Origin: Desulfobacterales bacterium
GTDB taxonomy: Bacteria; Desulfobacterota; Desulfovibrionia; Desulfovibrionales; Desulfothermaceae
DNA: 32,989 bases
NCBI GenBank assembly: GCA_027064715.1
Contig: JAMOPG010000205.1
Location: 1 to 32,989 of the forward strand
Direction of reading: 5' to 3'
In this document: positions 1-10,200 of the stretch, one piece after another
Layout: every line of letters starts with the position of its first letter
Position numbering within the stretch: the stretch's first letter is position 1
Notes under the pieces: generated by a model
The model's database searches: none
Seen by the model: the letters and a program-made list of their open reading frames with translations, nothing else
What the model was told of the DNA's origin: nothing
Translations under genes and position numbers: made by a program

Positions 1-274
1 GGAAAAAGTAGGTGTTGATTGGACAAAAAAGTCTGATGACTTAACTCCTGAAGAGGTTAACGCAATAAGAAAAGAGATAGAACAGAACTACAAGGTAGAG
101 GGTGAATTAAAGCGTGAAATAATGGCCAATATTAAAAGGCTCATGGAAATTAATTGTTATAGGGGAATCAGGCATAAAAGGCGTTTACCTGTAAGGGGTC
201 AGAGGACTCATACCAATGCAAGGACAAGAAAAGGTCCTAGAGGATCTGTAATAGGCAAAAAGAAGAAACATTAA
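1..274 (+). CDS. rpsM: 30S ribosomal protein S13, C-terminal part
   Basis: The window opens inside this gene; reading frame 2 gives 90 residues to the TAA at 272-274. The C-terminal half carries the usual S13 signature: a basic stretch reading [16 protein letters not shown] followed by [10 protein letters not shown] and a lysine-rich tail. S13 binds 16S rRNA in the head of the small subunit and contacts S19. About 30 N-terminal residues are off the window, judging from the usual length near 120. It is followed 15 nt later by rpsK, the standard order of the alpha operon. Confidence 0.96.
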   Translation, partial: EKVGVDWTKKSDDLTPEEVNAIRKEIEQNYKVEGELKREIMANIKRLMEINCYRGIRHKRRLPVRGQRTHTNARTRKGPRGSVIGKKKKH

Positions 275-289
275 TTGGAGTGATAGCAT

Positions 290-679
290 ATGGCAAAGGC
301 AAGACGTGGAGGAAAAAAGAAAGAGAAAAAGAATGTTCCAATGGGTTATGCCCACATCAAAACCACATTTAATAATACCATAGTTACATTTACTGATTTA
401 AAGGGAAATGTAATTAGTTGGGCTAGTGCTGGAAGTTGTGGCTTTAAAGGCTCGAAAAAGGGTACTCCATATGCTGCTCAGGTGGCTGCCCAGCAGGCAG
501 CAAAAAAGGCCCAAGAACACGGTATGAGAACAGTAGGTGTACTTGTTAAGGGCCCTGGGTCTGGCAGAGAATCAGCACTAAGGGCTATACATAATGAAGG
601 GTTTAATATTACATTTATAAGGGATGTGACTCCAATACCACATAATGGCTGTAGGCCACCCAAAAGAAGAAGAGTGTAA
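290..679 (+). CDS. rpsK: 30S ribosomal protein S11
   Basis: A 129-residue S11, normal length. It shows the family landmarks in order: a basic N-terminus, [46 protein letters not shown] and the C-terminal [19 protein letters not shown]11 sits on the platform of the 30S subunit near the mRNA exit. The ATG at 290 follows a GGAG at 276-279. The gene lies between rpsM and rpsD in the conserved alpha-operon order. Confidence 0.98.
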   Translation: MAKARRGGKKKEKKNVPMGYAHIKTTFNNTIVTFTDLKGNVISWASAGSCGFKGSKKGTPYAAQVAAQQAAKKAQEHGMRTVGVLVKGPGSGRESALRAIHNEGFNITFIRDVTPIPHNGCRPPKRRRV

Positions 680-709
680 ATAAATTTGAAAAGTTAGGAG
701 GAATTAGCC

Positions 710-1336
710 TTGGCTAGATATACTGGACCAAAATGTCGTTTGTGTAGGAGAGAGGGTATAAAGCTCTTTTTAAAAGGTGATAGGTGTTATACAGATAAAT
801 GCGCTCTGGAAAGAAGGCCTTATGCACCAGGTCAACATGGGAGGGCAAGGAGAAAGGCAAGTGATTATTTATTACAATTGAGGGAGAAACAAAAAGTTAA
901 GAGATTATATGGAGTAATGGAGAAACAGTTTAGGCGCTATTTTGAAAAAGCAGAGAGACAGCGGGGCGCAACAGGTACCAATCTGCTTAGGTTGTTAGAA
1001 CTCAGGTTAGATAATGTGGTTTATAGGTTGGGATTTGCAAATTCTAGAAGTCAAGCACGTCAGTTAGTGCGGCACGGACATTTTTTGGTAAATGGGAAAA
1101 AGGTAAATATTCCATCATATTTGGTAAAGGTGAACGATGTTATTGAAGTGAATGAAAAAAGCAGGGAAATTCCTGTAATTAAAGAGGCTCAGGAAGTGGT
1201 GGATAGGCGTGGCATCCCAGGTTGGCTTGAGTTAGATGCAGCGAATTTTAAAGGAGTGGTAAAAGCACTACCAGAAAGAGATGATATTACATTCCCAATT
1301 AGTGAGAACCTAATTGTTGAGTTGTATTCAAAATAA
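710..1336 (+). CDS. rpsD: 30S ribosomal protein S4, zinc-binding form, TTG start
   Basis: A 208-residue S4, a primary 16S rRNA-binding assembly protein and usually the translational repressor of the alpha operon. Cys9, Cys12, Cys26 and Cys31 form the N-terminal zinc site, so this is the C+ type. The S4 RNA-binding domain follows ([20 protein letters not shown], then [16 protein letters not shown]). The start is TTG at 710, supported by AGGAGG at 696-701 and by the conserved opening [13 protein letters not shown]; no ATG fits. Confidence 0.97.
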   Translation: MARYTGPKCRLCRREGIKLFLKGDRCYTDKCALERRPYAPGQHGRARRKASDYLLQLREKQKVKRLYGVMEKQFRRYFEKAERQRGATGTNLLRLLELRLDNVVYRLGFANSRSQARQLVRHGHFLVNGKKVNIPSYLVKVNDVIEVNEKSREIPVIKEAQEVVDRRGIPGWLELDAANFKGVVKALPERDDITFPISENLIVELYSK

Positions 1337-1369
1337 TTAAAAAGTATGTGAGGATGTAAAAGGGGAGCC

Positions 1370-2410
1370 ATGATTATTAGAGAGGGAGATAGAATCATCA
1401 ACACAAGAAATTGGGGTGAGTTAGTTAAGCCAAGGAGAGTGGAAAAAAGTGAGGATTCTAATGATTATTACGCAAAATTTACCGTAGAACCCCTTGAAAG
1501 GGGTTTTGGTATTACTCTGGGAAACTCTTTGAGACGTGTGCTTTTGTCCTCACTTCAGGGTGCAGCTATTGTAAGCGTTAAAATCGATGGAGTATATCAT
1601 GAGTTCACATCAATACCTGGGGTAATGGAAGATGTTACTGAGATAGTGCTTAATTTAAAAAAGGTACGTTTTATCATGACTACTGATCAGCCCCAAATCT
1701 TGGAGATAAAGGCCAATAAGGCTGGGGAAATCAAGGCAGGTGATATCGAGGAAAATACTTATATAAAGGTATTAAATCCAGATCAACACATAGCTACACT
1801 TACTGAAGATCGTGAGCTGAGGATGGAACTTGAAGTGAGAATGGGGAAGGGTTATGTTCCTTCAGAGCTACAAGATATACCAAATGAGATTGGAAAGATC
1901 ATTTTAGATGCTAATTTTTCTCCAATAAAAAAGGTTGCTTATACAGTTGAACAGGCAAGGGTGGGGCAATTGACCAATTATGATAAATTGATTTTGGAGA
2001 TTTGGACAGATGGTTCTGTTAATCCTGAAGATGCCCTTGCTTATGCTGCAAAGATATTGAAAGACCAACTCTCAGTTTTTATAAATTTTGATGAAGTTAA
2101 TGTAGTTGAACAGAAGGAAGAGAAGAAGGAAGAAGAGTTAAATCCAAATCTCTTTAAGACTATAGAGGAATTGGAATTGCCTGTTCGTGCTAGTAATTGC
2201 TTAAAAAAAGCCAATATTCATTATGTTGGTGAACTGGTGCAAAAGACTGAGGCAGATTTACTTAAGGCAAAAAATTTTGGTAAAAAATCTTTAGATGATA
2301 TACTTAAGGTATTACATGAAATGGGTTTGGATTTGGGAATGAAAATAGACAATTTTCATGAACAACTAGAAAAATGGAAAAAAAAGAGGAAAGAGGATCA
2401 TGAGGCATAG
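1370..2410 (+). CDS. rpoA: DNA-directed RNA polymerase subunit alpha
   Basis: A 346-residue RNA polymerase alpha subunit that dimerises to nucleate core assembly. The N-terminal domain carries [25 protein letters not shown], the classic dimer and beta-contact segment. An acidic, Glu/Lys-rich linker near residues 245-260 leads to the C-terminal domain with two helix-hairpin-helix motifs ([15 protein letters not shown] and [14 protein letters not shown]) that bind UP elements and activators. The C-terminus overlaps the start of rplQ by 11 nt, which implies translational coupling. Confidence 0.98.
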   Translation: MIIREGDRIINTRNWGELVKPRRVEKSEDSNDYYAKFTVEPLERGFGITLGNSLRRVLLSSLQGAAIVSVKIDGVYHEFTSIPGVMEDVTEIVLNLKKVRFIMTTDQPQILEIKANKAGEIKAGDIEENTYIKVLNPDQHIATLTEDRELRMELEVRMGKGYVPSELQDIPNEIGKIILDANFSPIKKVAYTVEQARVGQLTNYDKLILEIWTDGSVNPEDALAYAAKILKDQLSVFINFDEVNVVEQKEEKKEEELNPNLFKTIEELELPVRASNCLKKANIHYVGELVQKTEADLLKAKNFGKKSLDDILKVLHEMGLDLGMKIDNFHEQLEKWKKKRKEDHEA

Positions 2411-2789
2411 AGTAAAAGGGAGAAAATTAAATAGGACGTGGGAACACAGAAAGGCCATGTTCAAAAACATGGCAAGATCACTAATAGAACATGAGCGTAT
2501 TCAGACCACCGTGCCTAAGGCCAAGGAAGTGAGGCGCGTGATTGACAAACTTGTAAAATGGGGACTTGAGAACACAGTACATTCAAGGAGAATGGCATAT
2601 AGAATCTTAGAAAACAGAACCTTGGTAAAAAAACTCTTTGAGGAGATAGCACCTAGATATAAGGATCGTCCAGGAGGCTATCTGAGATTAGCAAAATTGG
2701 CCATGCCGAGAAAAGGCGATGGTGCACAATTGGCAATCATAGAATTTGTGGAGGAAAAGAAAGAGAAAGAAACAGCACAAGAAAATTAG
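2400..2789 (+). CDS. rplQ: 50S ribosomal protein L17
   Basis: A 129-residue L17 located near the exit tunnel of the large subunit. It opens with [37 protein letters not shown], cut here only to show the hallmark pattern, and contains [15 protein letters not shown] in the C-terminal half. The ATG lies inside the last codons of rpoA, and the gene ends the ribosomal cluster: a strong intrinsic terminator begins 9 nt after the stop. The usual alpha-operon order ends here, so the following LysR gene is a new transcription unit. Confidence 0.98.
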   Translation: MRHRVKGRKLNRTWEHRKAMFKNMARSLIEHERIQTTVPKAKEVRRVIDKLVKWGLENTVHSRRMAYRILENRTLVKKLFEEIAPRYKDRPGGYLRLAKLAMPRKGDGAQLAIIEFVEEKKEKETAQEN

Positions 2790-2797
2790 AAATATAC

Positions 2798-2828
2798 AAA
2801 AAAAAGGGGTTTATCCCCCTTTTTTTTT
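2798..2828 (+). terminator. Rho-independent terminator of the ribosomal operon
   Basis: An A-rich run and GGGG (2798-2809), a TTTAT loop and CCCCC followed by T9 (2815-2828) form a stem of A-U pairs topped by G-C pairs. The symmetric A and T tracts mean it could also work on the other strand, but no minus-strand gene ends here. Confidence 0.9.
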
Positions 2829-2860
2829 GTGACCAAAATTATTATATTTTATAATAATTA
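2827..2860 (+). promoter_or_regulatory. Predicted promoter with AT palindrome for the LysR-selD unit
   Basis: TTGTGA at 2827-2832 and TATAAT at 2850-2855 are 17 bp apart, a good sigma70 match. The -10 lies in the right arm of a perfect 10-bp inverted repeat (AATTATTATA, TTT, TATAATAATT; 2837-2859). Palindromic sites near their own promoter are common for LysR proteins, so autoregulation is possible but inferred. A start about 7 nt after the -10 would leave a leader of only about 10 nt before the ATG at 2872. Confidence 0.5.
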
Positions 2861-2871
2861 AGATAGAAAAA

Positions 2872-3768
2872 ATGGATATAGTGAAATTAAATACCTTTTG
2901 TAAAGTATATGAACTCAGGAGTTTTTCTAAAGCTGCAAGTGATCTTTTTATGTCTCAACCAACAGTATCAAGTCATATATCAGCTATAGAGAATGAGCTT
3001 CAACAGCGTGTTTTTGATAGAATAGGAAAGAGTATAATTCCTACCCCCACAGGTGATTTGCTTTATGGGTATGCAAAAAAGATTTTAGAGCTGGTGCATA
3101 AAGCAAATATTGAGGCACGTCTGTTAAATAATCAGGTGATTGGCAGTATAAAGATAGGTGCTAGTACTATTCCTGGTACATTTATTCTCCCTTCAATTAT
3201 TAGGAAGTTTTTACAGATTTATTCAGATGTAAAGGTGATATTAGATATAAGTGATTCTCATATTACATATCAAAAGGTGATTAATGGAGATATTGATATT
3301 TCTGTTTGTGGAGCCAATTATAATAGTTCAGAGGTTAATAATATAAAAGTGCTTGAGGATAAGCTTGTCTTTGTTGGACATGAGAAATTTTTTAAACACG
3401 TAAATAAGTTGGATGATGTTTTGTCACTACCATGGATCATGAGAGAAAGGGGTTCTGGTACTAGAATGGCCATTGAGAGAGAATTGATAAACAAACAAAT
3501 ATCATTGGATCAAATAAATATTGTATGTACTGTTTCAAACACTCAAGGATTGTTAAGCTTAGTAAAAGAGGGTGTGGGTATTACTGTTACATCGATTTTT
3601 GCAGCTAAAAAATTGAATGATGATTCTATTGTGATAAAAGAGTTTCCATTTTTCCAATTTAAAAGAAGTTTTTATCTTTCTTACAATAGATTGAGAACCC
3701 TTTTCCCAGCTGCTAAGACATTTATTGATTTTGTGTTAAAACATATCAATTTTATTGAATCAATTTAG
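2872..3768 (+). CDS. LysR-family regulator associated with selenium metabolism
   Basis: A 298-residue LysR-type transcription factor of usual length. Residues 1-60 form the winged helix-turn-helix (FSKAASDLFMSQPTVSSHIS, then ENELQQRVFDRIGK). The rest is a periplasmic-binding-like effector domain starting near IGSIKIGASTIPGTFILP. It lies directly upstream of selD with a 28-nt gap, on the same strand and without a terminator between. LysR proteins of this kind are repeatedly found next to selD or selA-selB in anaerobes and are catalogued as selenium-metabolism-associated. The target and effector are unknown; control of selD or other selenium genes is inference from position. Confidence 0.85.
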   Translation: MDIVKLNTFCKVYELRSFSKAASDLFMSQPTVSSHISAIENELQQRVFDRIGKSIIPTPTGDLLYGYAKKILELVHKANIEARLLNNQVIGSIKIGASTIPGTFILPSIIRKFLQIYSDVKVILDISDSHITYQKVINGDIDISVCGANYNSSEVNNIKVLEDKLVFVGHEKFFKHVNKLDDVLSLPWIMRERGSGTRMAIERELINKQISLDQINIVCTVSNTQGLLSLVKEGVGITVTSIFAAKKLNDDSIVIKEFPFFQFKRSFYLSYNRLRTLFPAAKTFIDFVLKHINFIESI

Positions 3769-3796
3769 ACAAATAAAATTAGGGGGATAAAACACA

Positions 3797-4831
3797 ATGG
3801 ATTTATTGAACAAGGTAAAGGCTTCAGGGTGAGCTGCCAAAGTGGGTCCAGGGGCCTTGGACAAGGTACTTAAACAGATCCATATTCAACAAGATGATAG
3901 ATTAATTATATCCCTAGACAACTTTGAGGATGCAGCTGTTTTAAAAAATCCAGAAGGTATGGAATTAGTCCAAAGTGTAGACTTTTTTACCCCAATTGTG
4001 AATGACCCATTCAAATTTGGTGAAATAGCAGTAGCAAATTCCTTATCGGATATTTATGCCATGGGGGGTGAACCGTATAGTGCAATGAACATTGTATGCT
4101 TCCCAGCAAAGAAAATGGATCTTAATATATTGGGTGATATCCTAAGCGGAGGTTATGAAAAGTTAAAAGAAGCAGGAGCGGTCTTAGCAGGGGGGCATAC
4201 AGTTGAAGATGATGAAATAAAATATGGATTGGCTGTTACAGGGATCATCAAAAAAGAAGATGTAGCTCAAAATTCAAAGGCAGGTGCTGGTGATTTATTG
4301 ATTTTAACTAAGCCCATAGGCACAGGTATTCTTGCTACAGGTGTAAAGGCAAGATGGGAAAATTTTCAGGAACTGGAGCATGAGGTGTATGTTTGGGCAT
4401 CCAAGTTGAATAAATATGGTGCTGAAGCTATAAGAAGATTTCATATAAAAGGGGCAACAGATATAACAGGCTTTGGTTTAGGGGGTCATTTATTAGAGAT
4501 GGCAAAGGCATCTAATAAAGAGATAGAAATTTGGAGTGATAAAATACCTATAATGAATAGGGCCTATGAACTGGCTGCAATAGGTTTGGTGCCTGAAGGA
4601 TCTCACCTCAATAAAAACTTTTGTCAAAAACAAATTGAAATATCTAATACAGTGGATCCTGTTTTAGTTGATATTATATTTGATGCCCAGACCTCTGGTG
4701 GGCTTGTGTTGAGTGTGCCAGAGAATATTGCTCAAGATGTAGCTGAGTTTTTAAAAGAAAAGGGAGACATGGCTTGTGTAATAGGAATTGTAAAAGAGAG
4801 AAAAACAGAGGTTTTTCTTAAGATTAAATGA
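3797..4831 (+). CDS. selD: Selenide, water dikinase, selenocysteine-containing (UGA at 3830-3832)
   Basis: SelD makes selenophosphate from selenide and ATP, the selenium donor for selenocysteine and 2-selenouridine. An uninterrupted reading begins only at GTG 3842, but that removes the catalytic loop. Starting at ATG 3797, behind AGGGGG at 3781-3786, gives MDLLNKVKASG, then in-frame TGA, then AAKVGPGALDKVL. The TGA is codon 12, at the catalytic Cys/Sec position, and Lys15 matches the essential lysine three residues later. Read through, the protein has 344 residues, normal for SelD. Later motifs are present: DNFEDAAVL, VQSVDFFTPIVNDP, ANSLSDIYAMGG, AGGHTVEDDE and TDITGFGLGGH. A SECIS-like hairpin follows the UGA. 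The gene is probably cotranscribed with the LysR gene. Confidence 0.96.
3834..3868 (+). promoter_or_regulatory. Bacterial SECIS-like hairpin in selD
   Basis: Downstream of the UGA at 3830-3832, GTCCAG (3846-3851) pairs with TTGGAC (3857-3862), including one G-U pair, around the 5-nt loop GGGCC. A weaker lower stem TGCC (3834-3837) with GGTA (3864-3867) can extend it. The apical loop lies about 19-24 nt after the UGA, within the range of known bacterial SECIS elements, and is G-rich. SelB recognition is inferred. Confidence 0.75.
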
Positions 4832-4864
4832 AAAAGTAAAAGCACATCCTTATTTATTTGCGTT

Positions 4865-7051
4865 TTAAGAACTTGTTGTTCCCCCAGTGCTCCTTATTGC
4901 TTCAATCACATTGGGAATGGAAGATATCTTTTCTAATGTAGAATATAAGTGATCAGAGCTATCTATCTCAATAGTGAAATATATTGTGGTCTTATCCATG
5001 TTGGTGTCAAAATGGCCAGAGATAATATTTATGTCTTCTTCACTAAGGGCACTTGTTATCTTGGCCAACATTCCTTTTTGATTTTTACATGTAATTTTTA
5101 TGGTTGCTTTGTATGTTTCATTTTCTTCTCCTGCCCAAGATACATCTATTAATCTGTGGGGTTCAAAATTTTTTACATTGGGACAATCAGATGTGTGGAT
5201 TATTATACCTCTGCCCCTGCTAATATAACCTATAATTGGATCCCCTTTTACTGGTTGGCAACACTTTGCAAACCTTATTAAAGTGTCCTTCATTTCAGAT
5301 CTTTTTATCACAACACCATGATGATTTTTGAGATCATTTTGTGGATGTTCTTCCTTGTTTTTCTTCTTAAGTACCGCTTTTTTTGCTTTCTGAGGAATAA
5401 GCTTATTTAAGACCTGTTTGGGAGTTAACCTGGCGTAACCCACAGCTACTAGAAGCTCATCAACACTTTTATAAGAAAATTCTTCTGCTATCTTTTCTAA
5501 AGAACCTTTTTTTAATTCCTGTTGAAAATTTATTCCTAGTTTTCTACCTTCCTTTTCTAAAATCTCTTTTGCAAGGGCAATGGAAGTTGCCCTTTCTTCT
5601 GTTTTTATCCAATGTCTTATCCTTGCCTTGGCCTTTGCTGTTTTTACAAACTTTAACCAATCTCTACTTGGCTTATGTTTGGGATTTGTTATTATTTCCA
5701 CCAAATCACCATTTTTTAGTTTTGTATCTAGAGGAACCAGTTTACCATTAACCTTTGCCCCAACACATGTATTTCCCACCTCAGAATGTATCATGTATGC
5801 AAAATCCACAGGGGTTGCACCCTGGGGGAGGCATATAACCTCTCTTTTGGGAGTAAATACATACACCTCATCCTGGAAAAGATCTGTTTTTAAGGAATAG
5901 ATAAACTCTTTAGGATCTTTTAATTCCTTCTCCCAATCTAAAATTTGTCTTAACCAATAAAATCTTTTTTCATCTTTTGGCTTTATTATGTCTTGGGCTT
6001 TGTATTTCCAGTGTGCTGCAACTCCATATTCAGCTACATAGTGCATATTTTTTGTCCTGATCTGAACTTCTATATGCTTACTTTCTGGTCCAATTACTGT
6101 GGTATGAAGGCTTTGATACATGTTGGGTTTGGGTGTAGATATATAGTCTTTAAATCTACCAGGTACAGGTGGCCATTTTGAATGTATCACACCAAGTGCT
6201 GTATAACAATCCTTTATTGTATCTACAATCACTCTGAACGCTATTATATCATATACCCCTTCTAGGGGTATATTTTGTTTTATCATTTTTTGATAAATAC
6301 TATATATGTGTTTTCTTCTTCCAGATACCTTTGCCTTTATGTTATTTTCTTCTAATAGTTTTGTTATTTTTTCAATAACAGAACTTATGTAACCTTCATC
6401 TAATCTTTTGATTTGTTTAAGTCCTTCTAAGATTCTATTATATACATCAGGTTTAAGATATTTAAGACTTAAGTCATCCAATTCTACTTTTATTTTATAC
6501 AATCCTAACCTGTGAGCAATTGGGGAATAGATATCTAGGGTCTCCTGAGCGATCAGCCTCCTTTTTATAGGATTTTGGAATTCCAATGTTCTCATATTGT
6601 GTAGTCTATCAGCAAGCTTGACTAAAATTACCCTCAGGTCTTTTGACATTGCAAGGATCATCTTTCTAATATTTTCAGCCTGAGCAGTTTGTTTTGATTC
6701 AAATGTTACTTGTCCTATTTTAGTAACACCATCTACTATAGAAGCAACCTCTTCACCAAAATTTTCTTCAATATCTTTGAGTGTGACCTTTGTGTCTTCA
6801 ACAGTATCATGAAGCAAACCACTGCAGATAGTAGCTGCATCCAATTTTAGATCCACTAAAATATTACTTACTTCTAGAGGATGGGATAGATATGGCTCTC
6901 CTGAGAGTCTAAATTGTCCAGCATGGGCTGATGCTGCATAAACAAAGGCCTTTTCAATTAAGGCCAAATCAGATTGTGGTAGATATGAACTAGCCTTTTC
7001 AAGAATATCCGTTATTCTGATAAATTTTGGAGGAGAACTATTTTTTGACAT
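4865..7051 (-). CDS. rel: Bifunctional (p)ppGpp synthetase/hydrolase
   Basis: A 728-residue long RSH protein. In order: an HD hydrolase domain (AHAGQFRLSGEPYLSHPLEV and LLHDTVEDT near residues 40-90), a synthetase domain (YQSLHTTVIGPESKHIEVQIRT), a TGS domain (VYVFTPKREVICLPQGATPVDFAY), a conserved cysteine region (IRFAKCCQPVKGDPIIGYISRG) and a C-terminal ACT domain. The HD residues are intact. The synthetase loop reads RFKD, the RXKD form typical of bifunctional Rel/SpoT rather than the EXDD of dedicated RelA. It is therefore probably the main stringent-response enzyme. It converges on selD and is divergent from the helicase gene. Confidence 0.95.
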   Translation of the reverse strand: MSKNSSPPKFIRITDILEKASSYLPQSDLALIEKAFVYAASAHAGQFRLSGEPYLSHPLEVSNILVDLKLDAATICSGLLHDTVEDTKVTLKDIEENFGEEVASIVDGVTKIGQVTFESKQTAQAENIRKMILAMSKDLRVILVKLADRLHNMRTLEFQNPIKRRLIAQETLDIYSPIAHRLGLYKIKVELDDLSLKYLKPDVYNRILEGLKQIKRLDEGYISSVIEKITKLLEENNIKAKVSGRRKHIYSIYQKMIKQNIPLEGVYDIIAFRVIVDTIKDCYTALGVIHSKWPPVPGRFKDYISTPKPNMYQSLHTTVIGPESKHIEVQIRTKNMHYVAEYGVAAHWKYKAQDIIKPKDEKRFYWLRQILDWEKELKDPKEFIYSLKTDLFQDEVYVFTPKREVICLPQGATPVDFAYMIHSEVGNTCVGAKVNGKLVPLDTKLKNGDLVEIITNPKHKPSRDWLKFVKTAKAKARIRHWIKTEERATSIALAKEILEKEGRKLGINFQQELKKGSLEKIAEEFSYKSVDELLVAVGYARLTPKQVLNKLIPQKAKKAVLKKKNKEEHPQNDLKNHHGVVIKRSEMKDTLIRFAKCCQPVKGDPIIGYISRGRGIIIHTSDCPNVKNFEPHRLIDVSWAGEENETYKATIKITCKNQKGMLAKITSALSEEDINIISGHFDTNMDKTTIYFTIEIDSSDHLYSTLEKISSIPNVIEAIRSTGGTTSS

Positions 7052-7138
7052 CTATTTTCCTTATATTAAATGATACAAATTGATTAGTAAAGAAAAAAAA
7101 ATATTGAAAAATTATTGGATAAATTTTTAAAAAACTGG

Positions 7139-7168
7139 TTGTCATTTTTAAAAAATATTATATATAAT
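7139..7168 (+). promoter_or_regulatory. Predicted promoter for the SNF2 helicase gene
   Basis: TTGTCA at 7139-7144 and TATAAT at 7163-7168 are separated by 18 bp in the very AT-rich 200-bp gap between rel and the helicase gene. A second TTGACA at 7185-7190 has only a poorly spaced -10 candidate (TATAAC, 15 bp). Confidence 0.4.
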
Positions 7169-7197
7169 ATTATATGATAGTCCTTTGACAAGGACAA
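7169..7197 (-). promoter_or_regulatory. Predicted promoter for rel
   Basis: On the minus strand TTGTCC (plus positions 7197-7192) and TATAAT (7174-7169) are 17 bp apart. It lies next to the plus-strand promoter, so the two divergent genes may compete for polymerase. It would leave a leader of roughly 110 nt before the rel ATG at 7051. Confidence 0.4.
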
Positions 7198-7263
7198 AAA
7201 AATAGTATAACAATAACAAGCTTTATGAAGTTATATTTAAGTTTATTGAGGTGAGAGGTGGGT

Positions 7264-10200
7264 ATGGAAAATTATTCAGATGAGATTAAGCAGAAGGTTG
7301 TTACTGTTACCAAAAATTTTATAGAGGAATCTATCCCTGAATACATAAGGGAACAAGCCGAGTCTATTCTTGATAAGGTAGAGAAGATTGACTTAAAGAC
7401 AAGACAGGATTTTTGGGATGTTGTTGGAATAGTACAGGGTGAAGATTTTCAAGTATACAATTCAGAGATAGGTATTAATTTAAAAGAGGGGTCAATTAGT
7501 TTTTTTTGTAATTGTCCAGATTCCTTTTCTGGGATATGTCCTCATGTAAGTGCAACATTGATATATCTATTAACTACTTTTAAAAATGGCAAAAAAGAGG
7601 TGCCAGCCCCAAAAACAGATTGGAAAGATTCTTTTAGAAATTTTTTTGTGATGCCACCAGAGCCAGAGCCTGGTAATAATTATCTCATATTTAGGTTTTA
7701 TCCAGAACCAAGCAGGTTAATGGTGGCCCTTTTTAGGGCAAGGCAAAATAAGTCTGGCCTATCTAAGGTTCAGAATCCAATAACACTTGAGCAAATAGCA
7801 AATAACCCGGAGTGGTGTGAGTTATCTCCTGATTTACCCAAGCTTGCATTACAGATTGGACAATACCTTGATTATTATGGACACAAATTTGAAGTCCCTT
7901 CTGGTATGCTCACATGGTTTTTTTATTCAATAAAAGATGAGTATTATCTATTTTGGGAAGATACTGATATACCTGTGAGGGTATTTTCTAAGAGTTTGAG
8001 GTTGCAATTGCAGCCAAAGCTTTCTGAAGATGGTCTTAGTTTTGATGTATTGTTGCAGCATGAGGACAAACTTCCTTTTTCAATTACAGGGGATGAAGTG
8101 AGGATATATGGTCAAGTGCCATTATGGGTCTTGTGGAAAAAAGGATTTTATCCTGTATATACTACATTGGATCCAGAGTTGATTTTAAAGCTTATCAAGG
8201 AACCCCCTATAATTCCACATAATGAGTTATCAGAGTTTTTAGACAGAGTATGGTCTAAGATTCCTTCAACTGAGCTTTATGGACAAGAGGAATTCCTTCA
8301 GAGAATGGAACCTATTTTTGTTTCAGCAAAATACAATCCCAAAATATTTTTAGATGAAGAAGGCAGTCTTTTGACCCTTACCATACAAAATGTATATGAG
8401 ACTGAACATGGGGATGTAGTTATAGGGGAGATAAATCCAACTTTTCAAACAGGGAGTTATCAGTTTGAGGGAAGGTCATTTTTAATAAGAAGGGATCAGA
8501 AAGCAGAAGAAGAATTGATTAACAAACTTACTGAGATGGGATTTCAATCTCGTACCAACTCTGTGTGGTTTTTAGAGCCAGAAGGTGCCATTAATTTTCT
8601 GTTAGATTATTATCCTGAGTTGGTAAAAAAATATAGGGTTTATGGAGAAAAGAATTTATCCAGATTCAAGGTTCGTCATATTAAACCTAAAATTGTTGCA
8701 TCTATTGAGACAGAAGATGATAAAGAAGATTGGTTTGATCTAAAACTATCTGTAGAGTACGATAATATTAAAGTCCCCATTGAGAAGATTTGGAAGGCAT
8801 GGACTCAAGGAAAAAGATATATTCAACTAAAAGATGGATCCTATGCCAGTCTGCCAGATTCATGGCTTAAGAGATTAAAAAATAAACTTCAATCAATGGG
8901 GATGGATGGTGAGTCAGCTCCCAAGAAGAGGTTTAAAAAATATGAGGCCCCATTGCTTGATAAATTAGTAGAAGATGTAGAAGAGGTTGAGGCAAATACC
9001 TTTTGGAATAAACTCAGGGAAAGGATCCATAATTTTGAACGCATTGAACAGATTGAGCATCCCAAGGGATTAAAAGCGACCTTGCGGCCTTATCAGTTGC
9101 AGGGGGTGAGCTTTTTAAACTTTTTGAGAGAATACGGTTTTGGTGGAATCTTGGCTGATGAAATGGGTCTTGGTAAGACATTGCAAACCCTGGCTTTATT
9201 ACAACATGTAAAGGAAAAAGGTGGTAGTGGTCCTAATTTGATAATTGTTCCTACATCAGTGCTTCCAAATTGGGAAAAGGAGATCGAAAAGTTTGTTCCC
9301 CATATGAAGACCTTGATAATTTATGGTGCAAATAGGGAGCCCCTTTTTAAACAAATTCCTGAAAGTGACATAGTACTCACTACGTATGCACTAATTAGAA
9401 GAGATTTAGAGCAACTTTTAAAATATGAATATAGTTCTGTAATATTAGATGAGGCCCAAAACATAAAAAATCCAAATACCATAACTGCCAGGTCAGTTAG
9501 AAAATTAAAGACCAGGTTTAAGGTATGTCTATCAGGTACTCCTATTGAGAATAATCTATTTGAATTGTGGTCTTTGTTTGAGTTTTTGATGCCTGGATTT
9601 TTGGGATCTCAACATGTTTTTCAAAAGAGTGTGGTAAAACCAATAAAAGAAGGGGATAAGGAAGCACTTGAGTATCTAAAGGCCAGGGTAAAACCCTTTA
9701 TCTTAAGAAGGACCAAGAAAGAGGTTGTAAAAGAATTACCTCCAAAAGTGGAACATATTTATTATGCCGCTCTGACAGACGAACAAAAGGAACTCTATGC
9801 TGCACTTGCAACAAGGCTCAAAGAACAAGTTCTCAAAAAAGTGGAAGAAAGAGGACTTGCTCAGTCTCAGATGTCCATTTTAGATGCGCTATTAAAATTG
9901 AGGCAGATTTGTTGTCATCCAAGATTGTTAAAACTGGATATGCCAGGTATAAATACCAATATACCTTCTGGAAAATTTGAGGCATTTAAAGATCTAATTA
10001 CTGGAATTATAGAAGATGGACATAAGGTCTTGGTATTTTCACAGTTTGTCCAGATGTTACATATAATTCGTTCCTGGCTTAAAATGAACAAGATTCCATT
10101 TGCATATCTAGATGGTGCAAGTAAGGACAGGTTTGAACAAGTAGAGAGATTTAATAATGATCCAAATATCCCAATATTCTTGATATCTTTAAAGGCAGGG

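Noticed and set aside
3842-4831. selD starting at GTG 3842
   Set aside because: It removes the active-site Sec and Lys; the upstream ATG with UGA read-through fits the family.
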